NCBI RefSeq assembly: GCF_002272745.1
Contig: NZ_NPBD01000001.1
Coordinates: 62,001 to 126,000 of the forward strand
DNA length: 64,000 nt
Reading direction: 5' to 3'
Source: Terribacillus saccharophilus
GTDB taxonomy: Bacteria; Bacillota; Bacilli; Bacillales; Amphibacillaceae
This document shows, one piece after another, positions 17,123 through 27,422 of this stretch. Below the pieces are notes generated by a model that was not told the origin of the DNA, did no database searches, and saw only the letters and a list, made by a program, of their open reading frames with translations. A program made the translations under genes and the position numbers. Each line of letters begins with the position of its first letter. The stretch's first letter is position 1.

Positions 17123-20100
17123 ATGAAGCGTTCATATCGAATGGCTGCTGGTCTTAGCGCATGTTTGCTACTCATGCAGACAGTTGTACCCGCATCCATT
17201 CCAGTCGTAAATGCAGAGGAAAAGCTTCGGGAGAACAAGGTTTCTATTACAGAAGTCTATGGCAGCGAGAAACAAGGTGCTGATGGTTTATCTTTTATTG
17301 AAATACATAATGGAACAGAGGAAGCGAAATCCTGGAAGGACCTCGGAATCACTTACACAACTGACCAGGAAGAAAAGCTTGTAATCCAAGAGCAAGAGGA
17401 GCAAATCCCAGCAGGCGGATATGCAGTACTTGCTTTGAACAATGAGACCACAGTAGAAACTTTCAACAGTCATTTCGGAACTGAATTGACAGATGCAGCA
17501 TTCACCAACGTAACAGAACCTTACATATTCCAAGACGATGAACAACAGCTTTCCATCACTGATACAACGACTGAGCAGACCTCCGTTTCTGTTTTCCACT
17601 TCCAAGATGTGGAACAGGCAGAAAGTATCCACTTTGCAAATGATCAAAAAACACCAACCATTCTGGCAGCACCATCACCAGGATCCGAAAAGATAGAGCA
17701 AACTGAACAAGATGAAACGGTGGAAGATTCGCAGCAGGATACCCCAGAGAAAGATGTGAAGGAAGCACCTGCTGCAGAGGAACAAGAGTCGGATCCAGTG
17801 TTTGAGTCAGAGACAAAGAATCAGGAACAAGAAGAGCAAGCTGATGCTGCAGACGAGGAGCAGCCAGCTGAAGAGAATAAAGAGCAGTCCGAAAAAGCTG
17901 AACAGGAAAAAACAGCAGAAACGGATGAGCCTGTACAGGAGGTCCAACCTGAGCAGCCTGCACTCGTTCACGAAGCAATTACCAATGCTGATAGCAGCGA
18001 GGACCTTACCATCCGTGCAGCCATTGAAAACGGGAATGCAGATTCGGCAATCCTCACCTATGTTACTGCTCCTGGGATGAGCGAACAAAAAGTGGATATG
18101 ACAGACAAAGGTGATGGCAATTGGGAGGCTGTTATTCCAAAAGAAGTGCTATGGAGCCCATCCTTTCAATACAGCATTGATCTGATTAGTGGAGATACGC
18201 CTCTGCGTTTTCCTGACAATGGACTTCAAAGCATACAGGTGGCGGTTGCCGAACCTGATTCGCAGACACAGCCTCCAGTCCTTATCACGGAAATCGTTCC
18301 AGATAGTGATAATATCAGCAGTGCTGATGCGTATGAGTTCATCGAAGTTTATAACAACTCTGATCAGTCGATGGATTTGCAGGATTACAAACTTTCTTAT
18401 CAATATCCTGATGGAAGACAGACTGATTGGGATATCGATCGATCTGTCAAGTTGGAACCTAAGGGGAAGGCTGTAATATGGATCAAGAATGGTGCGAACC
18501 TATCACTTGAGCTAGCTGATTTTAACAGCCATTATCAAACTGATCTGACAGATGATGAAGTAATTGAAATTCACAATGACGGTATGGCAAATGGATCAGC
18601 CCGTACGATTGCGTTCCAGACTGACAGCGGGGCTCAGCTTGCTGCAGCAAGCTACAATGACTCAGAAGGTATCGATGATACGTATCCAAATCAGGGAATC
18701 ACGTACAAAGCTTCCGGTACCGCACAGATGACAAAGGTAGGATTGCAGCTGAAGGCTTCTCCTGGTGGATTGATTGATGGACAAGTTCCAGCAGAAACCG
18801 TCAAGGTCGAAAAAGATGAAACAGCTCCAGAAATTGTTCATGAGCCAGTAAAAACAGTTACCATTCCTGCACCGCTTCAAATTGAAGCTGCAATAAAAGA
18901 AGAAAATTTCATCCAGCATGTGACGCTTTACGTAAAAAAAGAGGGCACAGATGAATTCGAGCAATATAGCATGCAGCACACAGGAGAATTGTATAAAGCA
19001 GAAATTCCTACTGCTGAGATGGAAGCTGGAACGATGGAATATTATATTGAAACTTCCGATGGGTTCAACAGTTCCAAAACGGATACGTTCAAAGTGGAAG
19101 TGAAGAAGCCTGATACTGACTTTACGACTCTTCCTTCTTTATTGGTGACAGAATTAGTCCCTGATTCTTCCAATGTAAATGGGGCGGACGGATATGAGTT
19201 TATCGAAGTTTACAACAACACGACAGCTCCTGTCGATATGCAGGATTATGATTTGACGTACATTTACCCGGATACGAGAGTGACCACTTGGAAGCCGGAC
19301 GAAAGTCCAGTCATACAGCCTGGTGAAACTGCTGTATTTTGGATTATCAATGGTTCCAATAATGATTTGACTGCAGATGATTTCAACAAAAATTACGGTA
19401 CGAATCTCACCCTTGGCGAAAACTTGTTCAAAGTACAGTCTGGCGGTATGGCTAATGGTGACCAGCGCGGTGTCGGTGTTGCAACTAAGGCTGGAAATGC
19501 AATTACAATGGCGACTTATAACGAGATTTCTGGCGTCAAAGATACAGTTGCTAATATGGGAATCAACTTCAAGTATCCGCTTGATGGCTCGACAAATATG
19601 TTGAAGCTGAATGCTGGTACGATCCTTGGTACTCCTGGAAGTGTTACGTCTGATCAAGTTCCAGGCGAACCTGTTCAAGTGGAAGAAGATAGCGTGGCAC
19701 CGAAAGTAACGGATCTGACGGACAAAGATACCATTAATCAAACGGAAGATCTGCAGATTTCTGTTGAAACTTCTGATGATAAAGGTGTCAAACGTGTATC
19801 CGTATTCTATCGTACAGATGGCACCAGTGACTTTAAGCGGGTTGATCTAACTAAAAATGAACAGACAGGCTACTATCATCATACGGTTTACACTCCAGAG
19901 CTGATTGCGAAGGACTATGTGGAATATTATGTAGCTGCAACAGATGGCTTCAATGAAACGAAAACAGAAACAAAACGAGTAAGTATTGAACGTGATCAAA
20001 AAGAGTCCAGTCCGCGTTTGAATGTAGAAGAAGGTCAGCTGATTTCTGGAACTTACAAACTAAAAGCAACTTCTGATACGACAGATCAAGAGACTGCATT

Positions 20101-22900
20101 ACTGATTGACGGAAAAGAAGTCAAGCAGACAGACAAAGCATTGGAAACAGAAGCGTATTTCGCGTTTGATGTGAATGGAATCAATACGTATTTCCAAAAT
20201 GCAGTTATACAAGATGGGGAAGTGCTGCGTATATTCGATGACTGGATCGATACGTACACGACTATTACTGTTCCAGTTGACCCGGATACGTTGAAGGAAG
20301 GACAGAATACAATCAGTATCCATGCCGGAAACAAAGCTTCTCCGTTCCAGTTGGAATCTCCGGAAAATCGGGATGACTTTGATGCGAAGAATGTTCGGCT
20401 TGTTTTAGGAGATGGAACTGTCTTGTATGATCCGGCGTTTGCTGATCCAAATCAAGTAATTGATATTGGAGATAACGGTAATTATCGTCCAGTTCAAGAC
20501 TTTACTTTCACTATCCAGCCGGAGAAGTTCCAGGCAAATGCATATGACTGGGATACGACGGAAACAGCAGATGGTACACACACAATTGAGGCTAAGGATG
20601 GAGAAGCATCAGACAAAGTCTCCGTAACAGTCGACAATACAGTTCCTGTCCTTGAAACTTCAATGGAAGATGGAAAATCGTACAAAGGTCCATTCACGAT
20701 TGAGGCAAGTGCAGAAGATGCTTTAAGCGGTCTCGATAGCCTTACGGCAGAACTGGATGGAGAAGAAATTCAGCTTCCTTATGAGACTTCTTCTGCAGCC
20801 TTATCTGCCGGTGCTCATCGGCTTGTATTGCGAGCTGCGGATAAAGCCGGAAATGAAGAAGTTCGTACAATTAAATTCTCCACCCCTGAAGAGCAGCCTG
20901 TTGCTCCAGAATTGATCAAGCCGGAAGATGAAGCGGGTAATGTCGGGAAGAATCCGGAGCTTGAAGTAAAAGTGACAGATCCTACCGGAGATGATATGGA
21001 CGTTACTTTCTATCAAGGACATAAATATAAAGTCAGCCAAGATAGTGAAATCAAAGCTTACAAGAATGCAGCTGATTATGAGCCGCCATCCGACTATGCA
21101 CCAGAAGGGGAAGAAGCATTCAGCAGCGAAGATATTGATAAGGTTGCGGATGTAGATGACAAGTATTTGATTAACGACAGCGAAACGCAGTTCCCTTACC
21201 ATCGATTTGAGGTTCCTGTTTCCAAGGATGTTGACGATAAAAATGTCGTCGAAGTCAATTGGAGCGGTAATTCCCTGCCAGGACGCAAGGTTTCCATGTA
21301 TGCGTGGAGTCACCAAGAAGAAGATTGGCAGCTGATTGATTACAAGGTAGCAGGAGATGAAGACTTCGATTTGCAAGGGTCTGTAAATGTTGATGAGTTT
21401 GTAAAAGACTACAAGATCAATGTCCTGATTCAGGATGAGATTGCAATCGAGGATGAAGATTATGATTATTCCTTCGTCTGGATGTCTGATACACAGTATT
21501 ATTCTGAGAGTTATCCGCATATCTACGATAAACAAGTGAATTGGATAGCGGAAAACAAGGACAAACTCAACATTGATTATGTATTCCATACAGGTGATTT
21601 GGTGAACTTCTCAGACCAGGAATACCAATGGGAAGTCGCAGATAAAGCGATGCGGGTGCTAGATGATGCTGGCGTACCTTATGGTGTATTGGCCGGTAAC
21701 CATGATGTGGAGCAAAAGAGTAATGACTATACAGATTATTACCGTTATTTCGGAGAGGACCGTTTCAAAGATAAACCTTGGTATGGCGGTTCTTATAAGA
21801 ATAACAGAGGACATTATGATTTGATTTCCTCTAACGGCAATGACTATATTATGGTCTATCTTGGCTGGGGCATCGATGATGAAGGTATTGCATGGGCAGA
21901 TGAGGTTCTAAAAGCACATCCGGATCGGAAGGCGATTCTGAACTTCCATGAGTATTTGCTGTCATCCGGAAACCGTCACCCAGTGGGTGAAAAGCTATAT
22001 CAGGAGCTTGTTCTGGATAATGAAAATGTGTTCGCTGTCCTATGCGGTCACTATCATGCTGCAGATATGCTTGTCGATGAAATTGACGACGATGGCGATG
22101 GCGTAACCGATCGTAAAGTCTATCAAATGCTTGCCGATTACCAGGCAGGTCCTGAGGGTGGACAAGGCTATATGCGTATCTTGCTCTTTGATGCCGAGAC
22201 AGATCAAATAAAAGTAAAAACGTATTCTCCATATATGGATGATTACAACTATTACGACGAAGAAGAATTCCCAGGAACAGACGAGTTCTCTATTGGGCTT
22301 GAATTGGATGCTCAAAAGAAACGTGTTGCCACTAACTATGTGGAAGTGAATGTTTTCGGTACGAAGGAAATCGGAAAGGCAGAGGATGTTAAAAGTGGAG
22401 AAACTGCTTCTGTTACATGGGGTGGATTGACCTCTGACCATGAATATGCCTGGTATACTGTCGCAGAGGATGCGCATGGCGGCAAGACGAAATCCGATCT
22501 ATGGACATTCACTACTGGCGGGGGAGCTCCTGTCCCTGGAGACAATGGCAACGAACCGCCTGCTGAGAATCCGTCAGGAGATAATGGAGCCGGCGGTGAG
22601 CAAGAGGATCCGATAATCGGTGGAGGAAAGAATCCACCGGCTGATTCCGGAGAAAAACCTGACGGCAACAATCAAAATGGAAATACGAATATTCCAGTGA
22701 ATCAAACACAACCATCGGGTGACAATACAGCGAAGACTGTATCGCATGTACCAGGGGATTCTAAAAAAACGACACCATTCGGCGGAATTCTCCCTGATAC
22801 AGCAAGTCAGCTATTCAATTACCTTTTGGCTGGCGCTGTACTGCTAGTAGTAGGCGGTACATTGTATTGGTTTAATAAAAGAAGAACAGCAGACAAATAA
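17123..22900 (+). CDS. Large sortase-anchored lamin-tail-domain/metallophosphoesterase surface protein
   Basis: A 1925-residue exported protein. Signal peptide at 1-31 (hydrophobic LSACLLLMQ, cleavage near VNA-EE). A degenerate lamin-tail (LTD) domain at ~36-168 is followed by a Glu/Gln-rich low-complexity linker (~190-290). Two clear LTDs follow at ~388-536 and ~670-830 (each with YEFIEVYNN), with Ig-like bacterial modules between and after them. A calcineurin-type metallophosphoesterase spans ~1449-1690: MSDTQYY, HTGDLV, GNHDV, FHEYLL, GHYHAAD. A fibronectin-like module and a Gly/Pro/Asn-rich wall-spanning stretch precede LPDTA at 1890-1894, a hydrophobic helix and a KRR tail. LPDTA is the motif of B. 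subtilis YfkN, a SrtD (YhcS) substrate, also a wall phosphoesterase. No sortase gene is in the window. The gene is monocistronic. Confidence 0.9.
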   Translation: MKRSYRMAAGLSACLLLMQTVVPASIPVVNAEEKLRENKVSITEVYGSEKQGADGLSFIEIHNGTEEAKSWKDLGITYTTDQEEKLVIQEQEEQIPAGGYAVLALNNETTVETFNSHFGTELTDAAFTNVTEPYIFQDDEQQLSITDTTTEQTSVSVFHFQDVEQAESIHFANDQKTPTILAAPSPGSEKIEQTEQDETVEDSQQDTPEKDVKEAPAAEEQESDPVFESETKNQEQEEQADAADEEQPAEENKEQSEKAEQEKTAETDEPVQEVQPEQPALVHEAITNADSSEDLTIRAAIENGNADSAILTYVTAPGMSEQKVDMTDKGDGNWEAVIPKEVLWSPSFQYSIDLISGDTPLRFPDNGLQSIQVAVAEPDSQTQPPVLITEIVPDSDNISSADAYEFIEVYNNSDQSMDLQDYKLSYQYPDGRQTDWDIDRSVKLEPKGKAVIWIKNGANLSLELADFNSHYQTDLTDDEVIEIHNDGMANGSARTIAFQTDSGAQLAAASYNDSEGIDDTYPNQGITYKASGTAQMTKVGLQLKASPGGLIDGQVPAETVKVEKDETAPEIVHEPVKTVTIPAPLQIEAAIKEENFIQHVTLYVKKEGTDEFEQYSMQHTGELYKAEIPTAEMEAGTMEYYIETSDGFNSSKTDTFKVEVKKPDTDFTTLPSLLVTELVPDSSNVNGADGYEFIEVYNNTTAPVDMQDYDLTYIYPDTRVTTWKPDESPVIQPGETAVFWIINGSNNDLTADDFNKNYGTNLTLGENLFKVQSGGMANGDQRGVGVATKAGNAITMATYNEISGVKDTVANMGINFKYPLDGSTNMLKLNAGTILGTPGSVTSDQVPGEPVQVEEDSVAPKVTDLTDKDTINQTEDLQISVETSDDKGVKRVSVFYRTDGTSDFKRVDLTKNEQTGYYHHTVYTPELIAKDYVEYYVAATDGFNETKTETKRVSIERDQKESSPRLNVEEGQLISGTYKLKATSDTTDQETALLIDGKEVKQTDKALETEAYFAFDVNGINTYFQNAVIQDGEVLRIFDDWIDTYTTITVPVDPDTLKEGQNTISIHAGNKASPFQLESPENRDDFDAKNVRLVLGDGTVLYDPAFADPNQVIDIGDNGNYRPVQDFTFTIQPEKFQANAYDWDTTETADGTHTIEAKDGEASDKVSVTVDNTVPVLETSMEDGKSYKGPFTIEASAEDALSGLDSLTAELDGEEIQLPYETSSAALSAGAHRLVLRAADKAGNEEVRTIKFSTPEEQPVAPELIKPEDEAGNVGKNPELEVKVTDPTGDDMDVTFYQGHKYKVSQDSEIKAYKNAADYEPPSDYAPEGEEAFSSEDIDKVADVDDKYLINDSETQFPYHRFEVPVSKDVDDKNVVEVNWSGNSLPGRKVSMYAWSHQEEDWQLIDYKVAGDEDFDLQGSVNVDEFVKDYKINVLIQDEIAIEDEDYDYSFVWMSDTQYYSESYPHIYDKQVNWIAENKDKLNIDYVFHTGDLVNFSDQEYQWEVADKAMRVLDDAGVPYGVLAGNHDVEQKSNDYTDYYRYFGEDRFKDKPWYGGSYKNNRGHYDLISSNGNDYIMVYLGWGIDDEGIAWADEVLKAHPDRKAILNFHEYLLSSGNRHPVGEKLYQELVLDNENVFAVLCGHYHAADMLVDEIDDDGDGVTDRKVYQMLADYQAGPEGGQGYMRILLFDAETDQIKVKTYSPYMDDYNYYDEEEFPGTDEFSIGLELDAQKKRVATNYVEVNVFGTKEIGKAEDVKSGETASVTWGGLTSDHEYAWYTVAEDAHGGKTKSDLWTFTTGGGAPVPGDNGNEPPAENPSGDNGAGGEQEDPIIGGGKNPPADSGEKPDGNNQNGNTNIPVNQTQPSGDNTAKTVSHVPGDSKKTTPFGGILPDTASQLFNYLLAGAVLLVVGGTLYWFNKRRTADK

Positions 22901-22907
22901 AGATGGG

Positions 22908-22946
22908 GGATAATTGGAAAATAACTTTCCGATTATCCTTTTTTTA
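22908..22946 (+). terminator. Intrinsic terminator after the surface-protein gene
   Basis: GGATAATTGGAAA pairs over 13 bp with TTTCCGATTATCC (one G-U), loop ATAAC, then a T-run. Confidence 0.9.
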
Positions 22947-22987
22947 ACTTAAAAAAGCAATGATTTTTTCTTGCTGAAACAAAAATG

Positions 22988-23001
22988 TAAAAACGCTTTC
23001 A
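22988..23001. promoter_or_regulatory. cre-like CcpA site 1 upstream of odhA
   Basis: TAAAAACGCTTTCA differs from the cre consensus TGNAANCGNWWWCA at one fixed position. Located about 85 nt upstream of the predicted odhA -35 box. Confidence 0.55.
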
Positions 23002-23052
23002 AAATGATGATATTTATGAAATGTCATTATATAAACCCTTATATATCAATAA

Positions 23053-23066
23053 AGAAAGCGTTTTAA
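23053..23066. promoter_or_regulatory. cre-like CcpA site 2 upstream of odhA
   Basis: AGAAAGCGTTTTAA (reverse TTAAAACGCTTTCT) has the AAGCGTTTT core with mismatches at the ends. It is 17 nt upstream of the -35 box and so well placed for repression. Confidence 0.5.
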
Positions 23067-23083
23067 AAAAATTCTTGTTTTAG

Positions 23084-23112
23084 TTGTAAGTTTTGTCTCG
23101 TTACGGTATATT
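23084..23112 (+). promoter_or_regulatory. Sigma-A promoter of odhAB
   Basis: TTGTAA (23084-23089), 17-nt spacer, TATATT (23107-23112). About 95 nt before the odhA start. Confidence 0.55.
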
Positions 23113-23206
23113 GGGAGTGTGAAAACGTATTAAGCTACTTAAAATAATTTCCAATTTTAATCCTTTACTATTTTAAAAAAAGTTACTTCTATTGGGGGGA
23201 ACAGTC

Positions 23207-26053
23207 GTGGGACAAAAGGAATCTAGCGAAAGATTCTGGGAGAACTTCCATGGACCGAATATGGGTTATGTGGAAGAGCAATACGACAAATACAGGCAAG
23301 ATCCGGAATCAGTGGAAGCATCATTAAAGGAACTTTTCGATACGCATGGAGAGCCAAGGGTAATGCAGCGTCAAGGGGAAGACGCTCCATCAACAGGAAT
23401 GTCCGAAGCCTCTATTAAGAAAATTACGGCAGCGATTCAGCTTGTAGAAGCAATTCGCCGTTATGGACATTTGGAAGCAGATATTTATCCAGTAGGCGGA
23501 GAGCATGCGGAAACTACGGTGCTGACCAAAATGGAGGATTATCAGCTGAATGAATCCGACTTGCGGGATATACCGGCAAGCTTTGTGTGGGAAGACGCTC
23601 CGAATAATGTACATACGGCCCTAGATGCCGTGCAGTTATTGAAGGAAAGGTATGCAGGCACTACTTCCTTCGAGTATGATCATGTTGGCAATCATGAAGA
23701 GCGAAAATGGCTACAAGACCAAATAGAGACAGCATCCTATATTCCTGGGTGGAGTGAGTCTGATAAAAAGGAAATTTTGAAACGGCTTACAGATGTAGAA
23801 GGTTTTGAATCTTTCTTAGCTCGTACATTCGTCGGTCAGAAGCGTTTCTCCATCGAAGGTCTCGAAGCGATGGTTCCGATGTTGGATTCTATCATTAAAG
23901 AAGCGTGCCTGGCTGATACAGCTGAAGTGATGCTTGGTATGGCACATAGAGGTAGGCTATCTGTACTGGCACATGTATTAGGCAAACCTTTCGATCTTAT
24001 CTTCTCTGAATTCAATCATACGGGTGAGAAAGAATTGCTTCCTTCAGAAGGATCAGGAGGGCTGCATGGCGGCTGGACTGGTGATGTGAAGTACCATTTC
24101 GGAGCTGTAGCAGAACATCATGAAGGGCAAGAGAAGCATACAACCATCACATTGGCCAACAACCCGTCCCACTTGGAATTTGTGAATCCGATCGTAGAGG
24201 GATTTACAAGAGCGGCGCAGGATAATACCTCACAAGCAGGGTATCCGGATCAAGACCCATCAAAAGCGCTTAGTATCCTAATCCATGGAGATGCTGCCTT
24301 TATCGGGGAAGGAGTTGTAGCTGAAACACTTAACCTAGGTGATTTACCGGGTTATTCGACTGCTGGTTCGGTTCATATTATCGCAAACAACCAGGTCGGC
24401 TTTACAACGAATCGCCGGGATGGACGTTCTACCCGATACGCAAGTGATTTAGCAAAAGGTTTCGAAATTCCAATTGTTCATGTGAACGCTGATGACCCGC
24501 TTGCATGCGTGGCAGCAGCATTGCTTGCTTTCCGTTACCGCCAGCGTTTCCATAAGAGTATCTTGATTGATCTTGTCGGCTACCGCCGATATGGACATAA
24601 CGAGATGGATGAACCACGTTCGACACAGCCGATCCTTTATCAGGATATCGATGCACATGATACGGTAGCGAAAATCTTCTCTGTGAAACTGGAAGAAGAA
24701 AAAGTCATCACAGGGCAAGAAGGCTACGACTCTCTTAGTGCGCAAGTCGGTGAACATCTGAAGGATATCTTCCAAAATATGAAGGAAGAAGATGTGAAGG
24801 AAAAGCTGCCGAAACCAGAACCGGAAGCTTTGAAATGTGATCTGCCCAATATCAAAACTAGTGTCCCAGCAGATACACTGTTCTCCCTTAATAGACAGCT
24901 TCAGAAAAGGCCGGAAGGATTCCAAGTCTTTAAGAAGTTAATCAAGATTATTTCGAAACGGCACCAGGCTTTCGAAGAAGAAGGCAAAGCAGACTGGGCT
25001 GTCGGTGAGATTCTGGCTTATGCCAGCATCTTGCAGGAAGGCACGCCAATACGTCTGACGGGTCAGGATTCAGAACGAGGCACATTTGCCCATCGACATG
25101 CCGTGCTGCATGACGTCGAAACAGACGCGACGTATTCACCTCTGCATGGATTAGATGAAGCAAAATCATTTGCTCTTCATAATAGTCCGCTATCAGAAGC
25201 TGGTGTTATCGGCTTCGAGTATGGTTATAGTGTACACAATCCAAATGCTTTCGTACTTTGGGAAGCGCAATTCGGTGACTTTGCTAATACAGGACAGGTT
25301 CTTTTCGATCAGTTTATTGCAGCTGGCCGTGCTAAATGGGGTGAAAAGTCCAATATGGCTATGCTGCTGCCGCATGGATATGAAGGACAAGGACCGGAGC
25401 ATTCAAGCGGTCGGGTTGAAAGGTTCCTTCAGCTTGCAGCAGAAAATAATTTGATTATCGCGAATGTGACAAGTTCCGCCCAGCTATTTCACCTGCTGCG
25501 CAGACAAGCGAAACTCGGTGGAAGGGAAGAGGCAAGACCTCTTGTACTCATGACGCCGAAAAGCTTAATGCGAAGTGCTCGTCTGGCAAGTAAGCTGGAA
25601 GAATTCACAGAAGGAAGCTTCTCGTCTCTGCGTGTTCAGCCAAACAACGAGGCGACATCTGACACCGCTAAAACACTCGTATTAGGAAGCGGGAAAGTGA
25701 TGGTGGATCTGGAAGAAGCAATGGAAAAAGAAGCGGGTGCATTTGAAGAACTTCATATCGTCCGTCTGGAGCAGCTTTATCCATTCCCTGCCCAGAAAAT
25801 CAAGCAAATCCTAGAAGACTACCCTTCTATTAGTGAAGTGAGATGGGTGCAGGAAGAACCACGTAATATGGGAGCCTGGACATTTGTCCGTGACAGAATT
25901 GAAGCAATTCTTTCAGAAGATCAGACACTTGAATATATTGGCCGTCCGGATCGTGCATCACCTGCAGTAGGAAAGCCTGCTGTCCATAAAACAGAACAGA
26001 AGCAGATCATCAACCAAGCCTTAAAGCTGTCCAAGGGAGGAGTTAGCGTATGA
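23207..26053 (+). CDS. odhA: 2-oxoglutarate dehydrogenase E1 component
   Basis: A 948-residue thiamine-diphosphate enzyme that decarboxylates 2-oxoglutarate in the TCA cycle and passes the succinyl group to OdhB lipoate. The N-terminus has the short E2-binding segment ([17 protein letters not shown]). TPP/Mg motifs are [25 protein letters not shown] and NNQVGF; the transketolase-like domain holds [24 protein letters not shown]. The GTG at 23207 is preferred to the TTG at 23192 because GGGGGGA (23194-23200) then acts as ribosome site. Stop overlaps odhB by ATGA. Control by CcpA is suggested by two cre-like sites; B. subtilis odhAB is glucose-repressed. Confidence 0.97.
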   Translation: MGQKESSERFWENFHGPNMGYVEEQYDKYRQDPESVEASLKELFDTHGEPRVMQRQGEDAPSTGMSEASIKKITAAIQLVEAIRRYGHLEADIYPVGGEHAETTVLTKMEDYQLNESDLRDIPASFVWEDAPNNVHTALDAVQLLKERYAGTTSFEYDHVGNHEERKWLQDQIETASYIPGWSESDKKEILKRLTDVEGFESFLARTFVGQKRFSIEGLEAMVPMLDSIIKEACLADTAEVMLGMAHRGRLSVLAHVLGKPFDLIFSEFNHTGEKELLPSEGSGGLHGGWTGDVKYHFGAVAEHHEGQEKHTTITLANNPSHLEFVNPIVEGFTRAAQDNTSQAGYPDQDPSKALSILIHGDAAFIGEGVVAETLNLGDLPGYSTAGSVHIIANNQVGFTTNRRDGRSTRYASDLAKGFEIPIVHVNADDPLACVAAALLAFRYRQRFHKSILIDLVGYRRYGHNEMDEPRSTQPILYQDIDAHDTVAKIFSVKLEEEKVITGQEGYDSLSAQVGEHLKDIFQNMKEEDVKEKLPKPEPEALKCDLPNIKTSVPADTLFSLNRQLQKRPEGFQVFKKLIKIISKRHQAFEEEGKADWAVGEILAYASILQEGTPIRLTGQDSERGTFAHRHAVLHDVETDATYSPLHGLDEAKSFALHNSPLSEAGVIGFEYGYSVHNPNAFVLWEAQFGDFANTGQVLFDQFIAAGRAKWGEKSNMAMLLPHGYEGQGPEHSSGRVERFLQLAAENNLIIANVTSSAQLFHLLRRQAKLGGREEARPLVLMTPKSLMRSARLASKLEEFTEGSFSSLRVQPNNEATSDTAKTLVLGSGKVMVDLEEAMEKEAGAFEELHIVRLEQLYPFPAQKIKQILEDYPSISEVRWVQEEPRNMGAWTFVRDRIEAILSEDQTLEYIGRPDRASPAVGKPAVHKTEQKQIINQALKLSKGGVSV

Positions 26054-27312
26054 AGGAACTAAAAGTACCAGAGCTGGCAGAATCAATTACAGAGGGAACA
26101 ATCTCCGAGTGGTTAGTCAATCCAGGTGACCATGTTGAGAAAGGAGATCCTGTTCTCGAATTGGAAACAGATAAGGTAAATGTGGAAGTGAATGCGGAAT
26201 ATAGCGGTGTCGTGAAAGAACTGTTAAAGGAAGCTGGCGATGATGTGGAAGTAGGCGATATCATTGCTACTGTTGACGAGAATGGGGAAGCAGGGGGCGA
26301 AGCGGATACATCTGCAGCCGAAGAGACGAAAGCAGAAGCGGCAGCTGTAGCAGAAGCTCCGGCTGAGGAGAAGAAGAAAGAGACAAAAGTCGAAGCAGCT
26401 GAACCTGCTGCAGCTAAAAATACGCTAGCAACTCCTGCAGCTCGTAAACGTGCTCGTGAACTAGGTATCAGCCTAGATGAAATCTCAGCACGAGATCCTT
26501 TTGGCAGAGTTCGACCAGAAGATGTCGAGCAAGCAGCGAAACCGAAAGAAAAGCCTGCCAAACAGGCCAAAGATGATAAATCGAAGCAATCGGCAAAGAC
26601 AGAATTTGAAAAACCAGTCGAGCGCGTAAAAATGACTCGCCGTCGTCAGACAATTGCTAAGAGGCTGGTGGAAGCGCAGCACACATCTGCAATGCTTACC
26701 ACTTTCAACGAAGTCGACATGACAGCAGTCATGCAGCTTCGCAGTGAACGGAAGGATAAATTCCTTGAAAAACATGATGTGAAGCTTGGATTTATGTCCT
26801 TCTTCACGAAAGCAGTTGTCGGTGCATTGAAGGAATTCCCTTACATCAATGCAGAAATTCAGGATACTGAAATTGTTCTGAAGAAATTCTACGATGTTGG
26901 TATTGCTGTATCGACCGATGATGGACTAGTCGTTCCAGTCGTCCGCGATGCTGATCGACTCGACTTTGCTGGTATTGAAAGTGAGATATCCCGTTTAGGC
27001 AAGAAAGCTCGTAACAAAGAGCTTAGCTTGGATGAATTGAACGGAGGTTCATTCACCATCACAAATGGCGGTATCTTCGGTTCACTCGTTTCCACACCGA
27101 TTCTGAACACACCGCAAGTTGGTATCCTGGGAATGCATACGATCCAGAAACGTCCGATTGCCATGCCGGATGATACAATTCAGATTCGTCCGATGATGTA
27201 CCTTGCATTGTCTTACGATCACCGTATTGTAGATGGAAAAGATGCGGTCCAGTTCCTTGTACGTATCAAGCAATTGCTTGAAGATCCGTACGATCTCCTT
27301 TTGGAAGGTTAA
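26050..27312 (+). CDS. odhB: 2-oxoglutarate dehydrogenase E2, dihydrolipoyl succinyltransferase
   Basis: A 420-residue E2 core protein. Lipoyl domain at residues 1-76 with the lipoylated Lys42 in [10 protein letters not shown], an Ala/Glu-rich linker, peripheral-subunit-binding domain at ~117-155 ([14 protein letters not shown]), a second Lys-rich linker, and the catalytic acyltransferase domain ending with SYDHRIVDG, whose His and Asp are catalytic. It transfers succinyl from lipoate to CoA. The E3 (pdhD/lpd) gene is not here, as in B. subtilis. Translationally coupled to odhA (ATGA overlap, AGGGAGGAG just upstream). Confidence 0.97.
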   Translation: MKELKVPELAESITEGTISEWLVNPGDHVEKGDPVLELETDKVNVEVNAEYSGVVKELLKEAGDDVEVGDIIATVDENGEAGGEADTSAAEETKAEAAAVAEAPAEEKKKETKVEAAEPAAAKNTLATPAARKRARELGISLDEISARDPFGRVRPEDVEQAAKPKEKPAKQAKDDKSKQSAKTEFEKPVERVKMTRRRQTIAKRLVEAQHTSAMLTTFNEVDMTAVMQLRSERKDKFLEKHDVKLGFMSFFTKAVVGALKEFPYINAEIQDTEIVLKKFYDVGIAVSTDDGLVVPVVRDADRLDFAGIESEISRLGKKARNKELSLDELNGGSFTITNGGIFGSLVSTPILNTPQVGILGMHTIQKRPIAMPDDTIQIRPMMYLALSYDHRIVDGKDAVQFLVRIKQLLEDPYDLLLEG

Positions 27313-27320
27313 GCCATACG

Positions 27321-27350
27321 AACCGCCCTCTTATGAGGGTGGTTTTTTTA
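27321..27350 (+). terminator. Intrinsic terminator after odhB
   Basis: ACCGCCCTC pairs with GAGGGTGGT around TTAT, followed by seven T. Confidence 0.9.
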
Positions 27351-27422
27351 CGTGCTTTTTTCTACATATCTTTCCTGCACCTGTACAAACTAACAAAAAT
27401 GAAACTGGAAAGGTGCGTCGCC

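Noticed and set aside
20801..21589. 262-residue open frame on the minus strand inside the surface-protein gene
   Set aside because: Entirely opposite a well-supported gene; composition rich in Ile/Phe/His as expected for a shadow frame; no ribosome site or family match.
27333..27422. Longer N-terminus for the germination A subunit
   Set aside because: It would begin inside the odhB terminator and lacks a ribosome site; ATG 27423 fits the family start.
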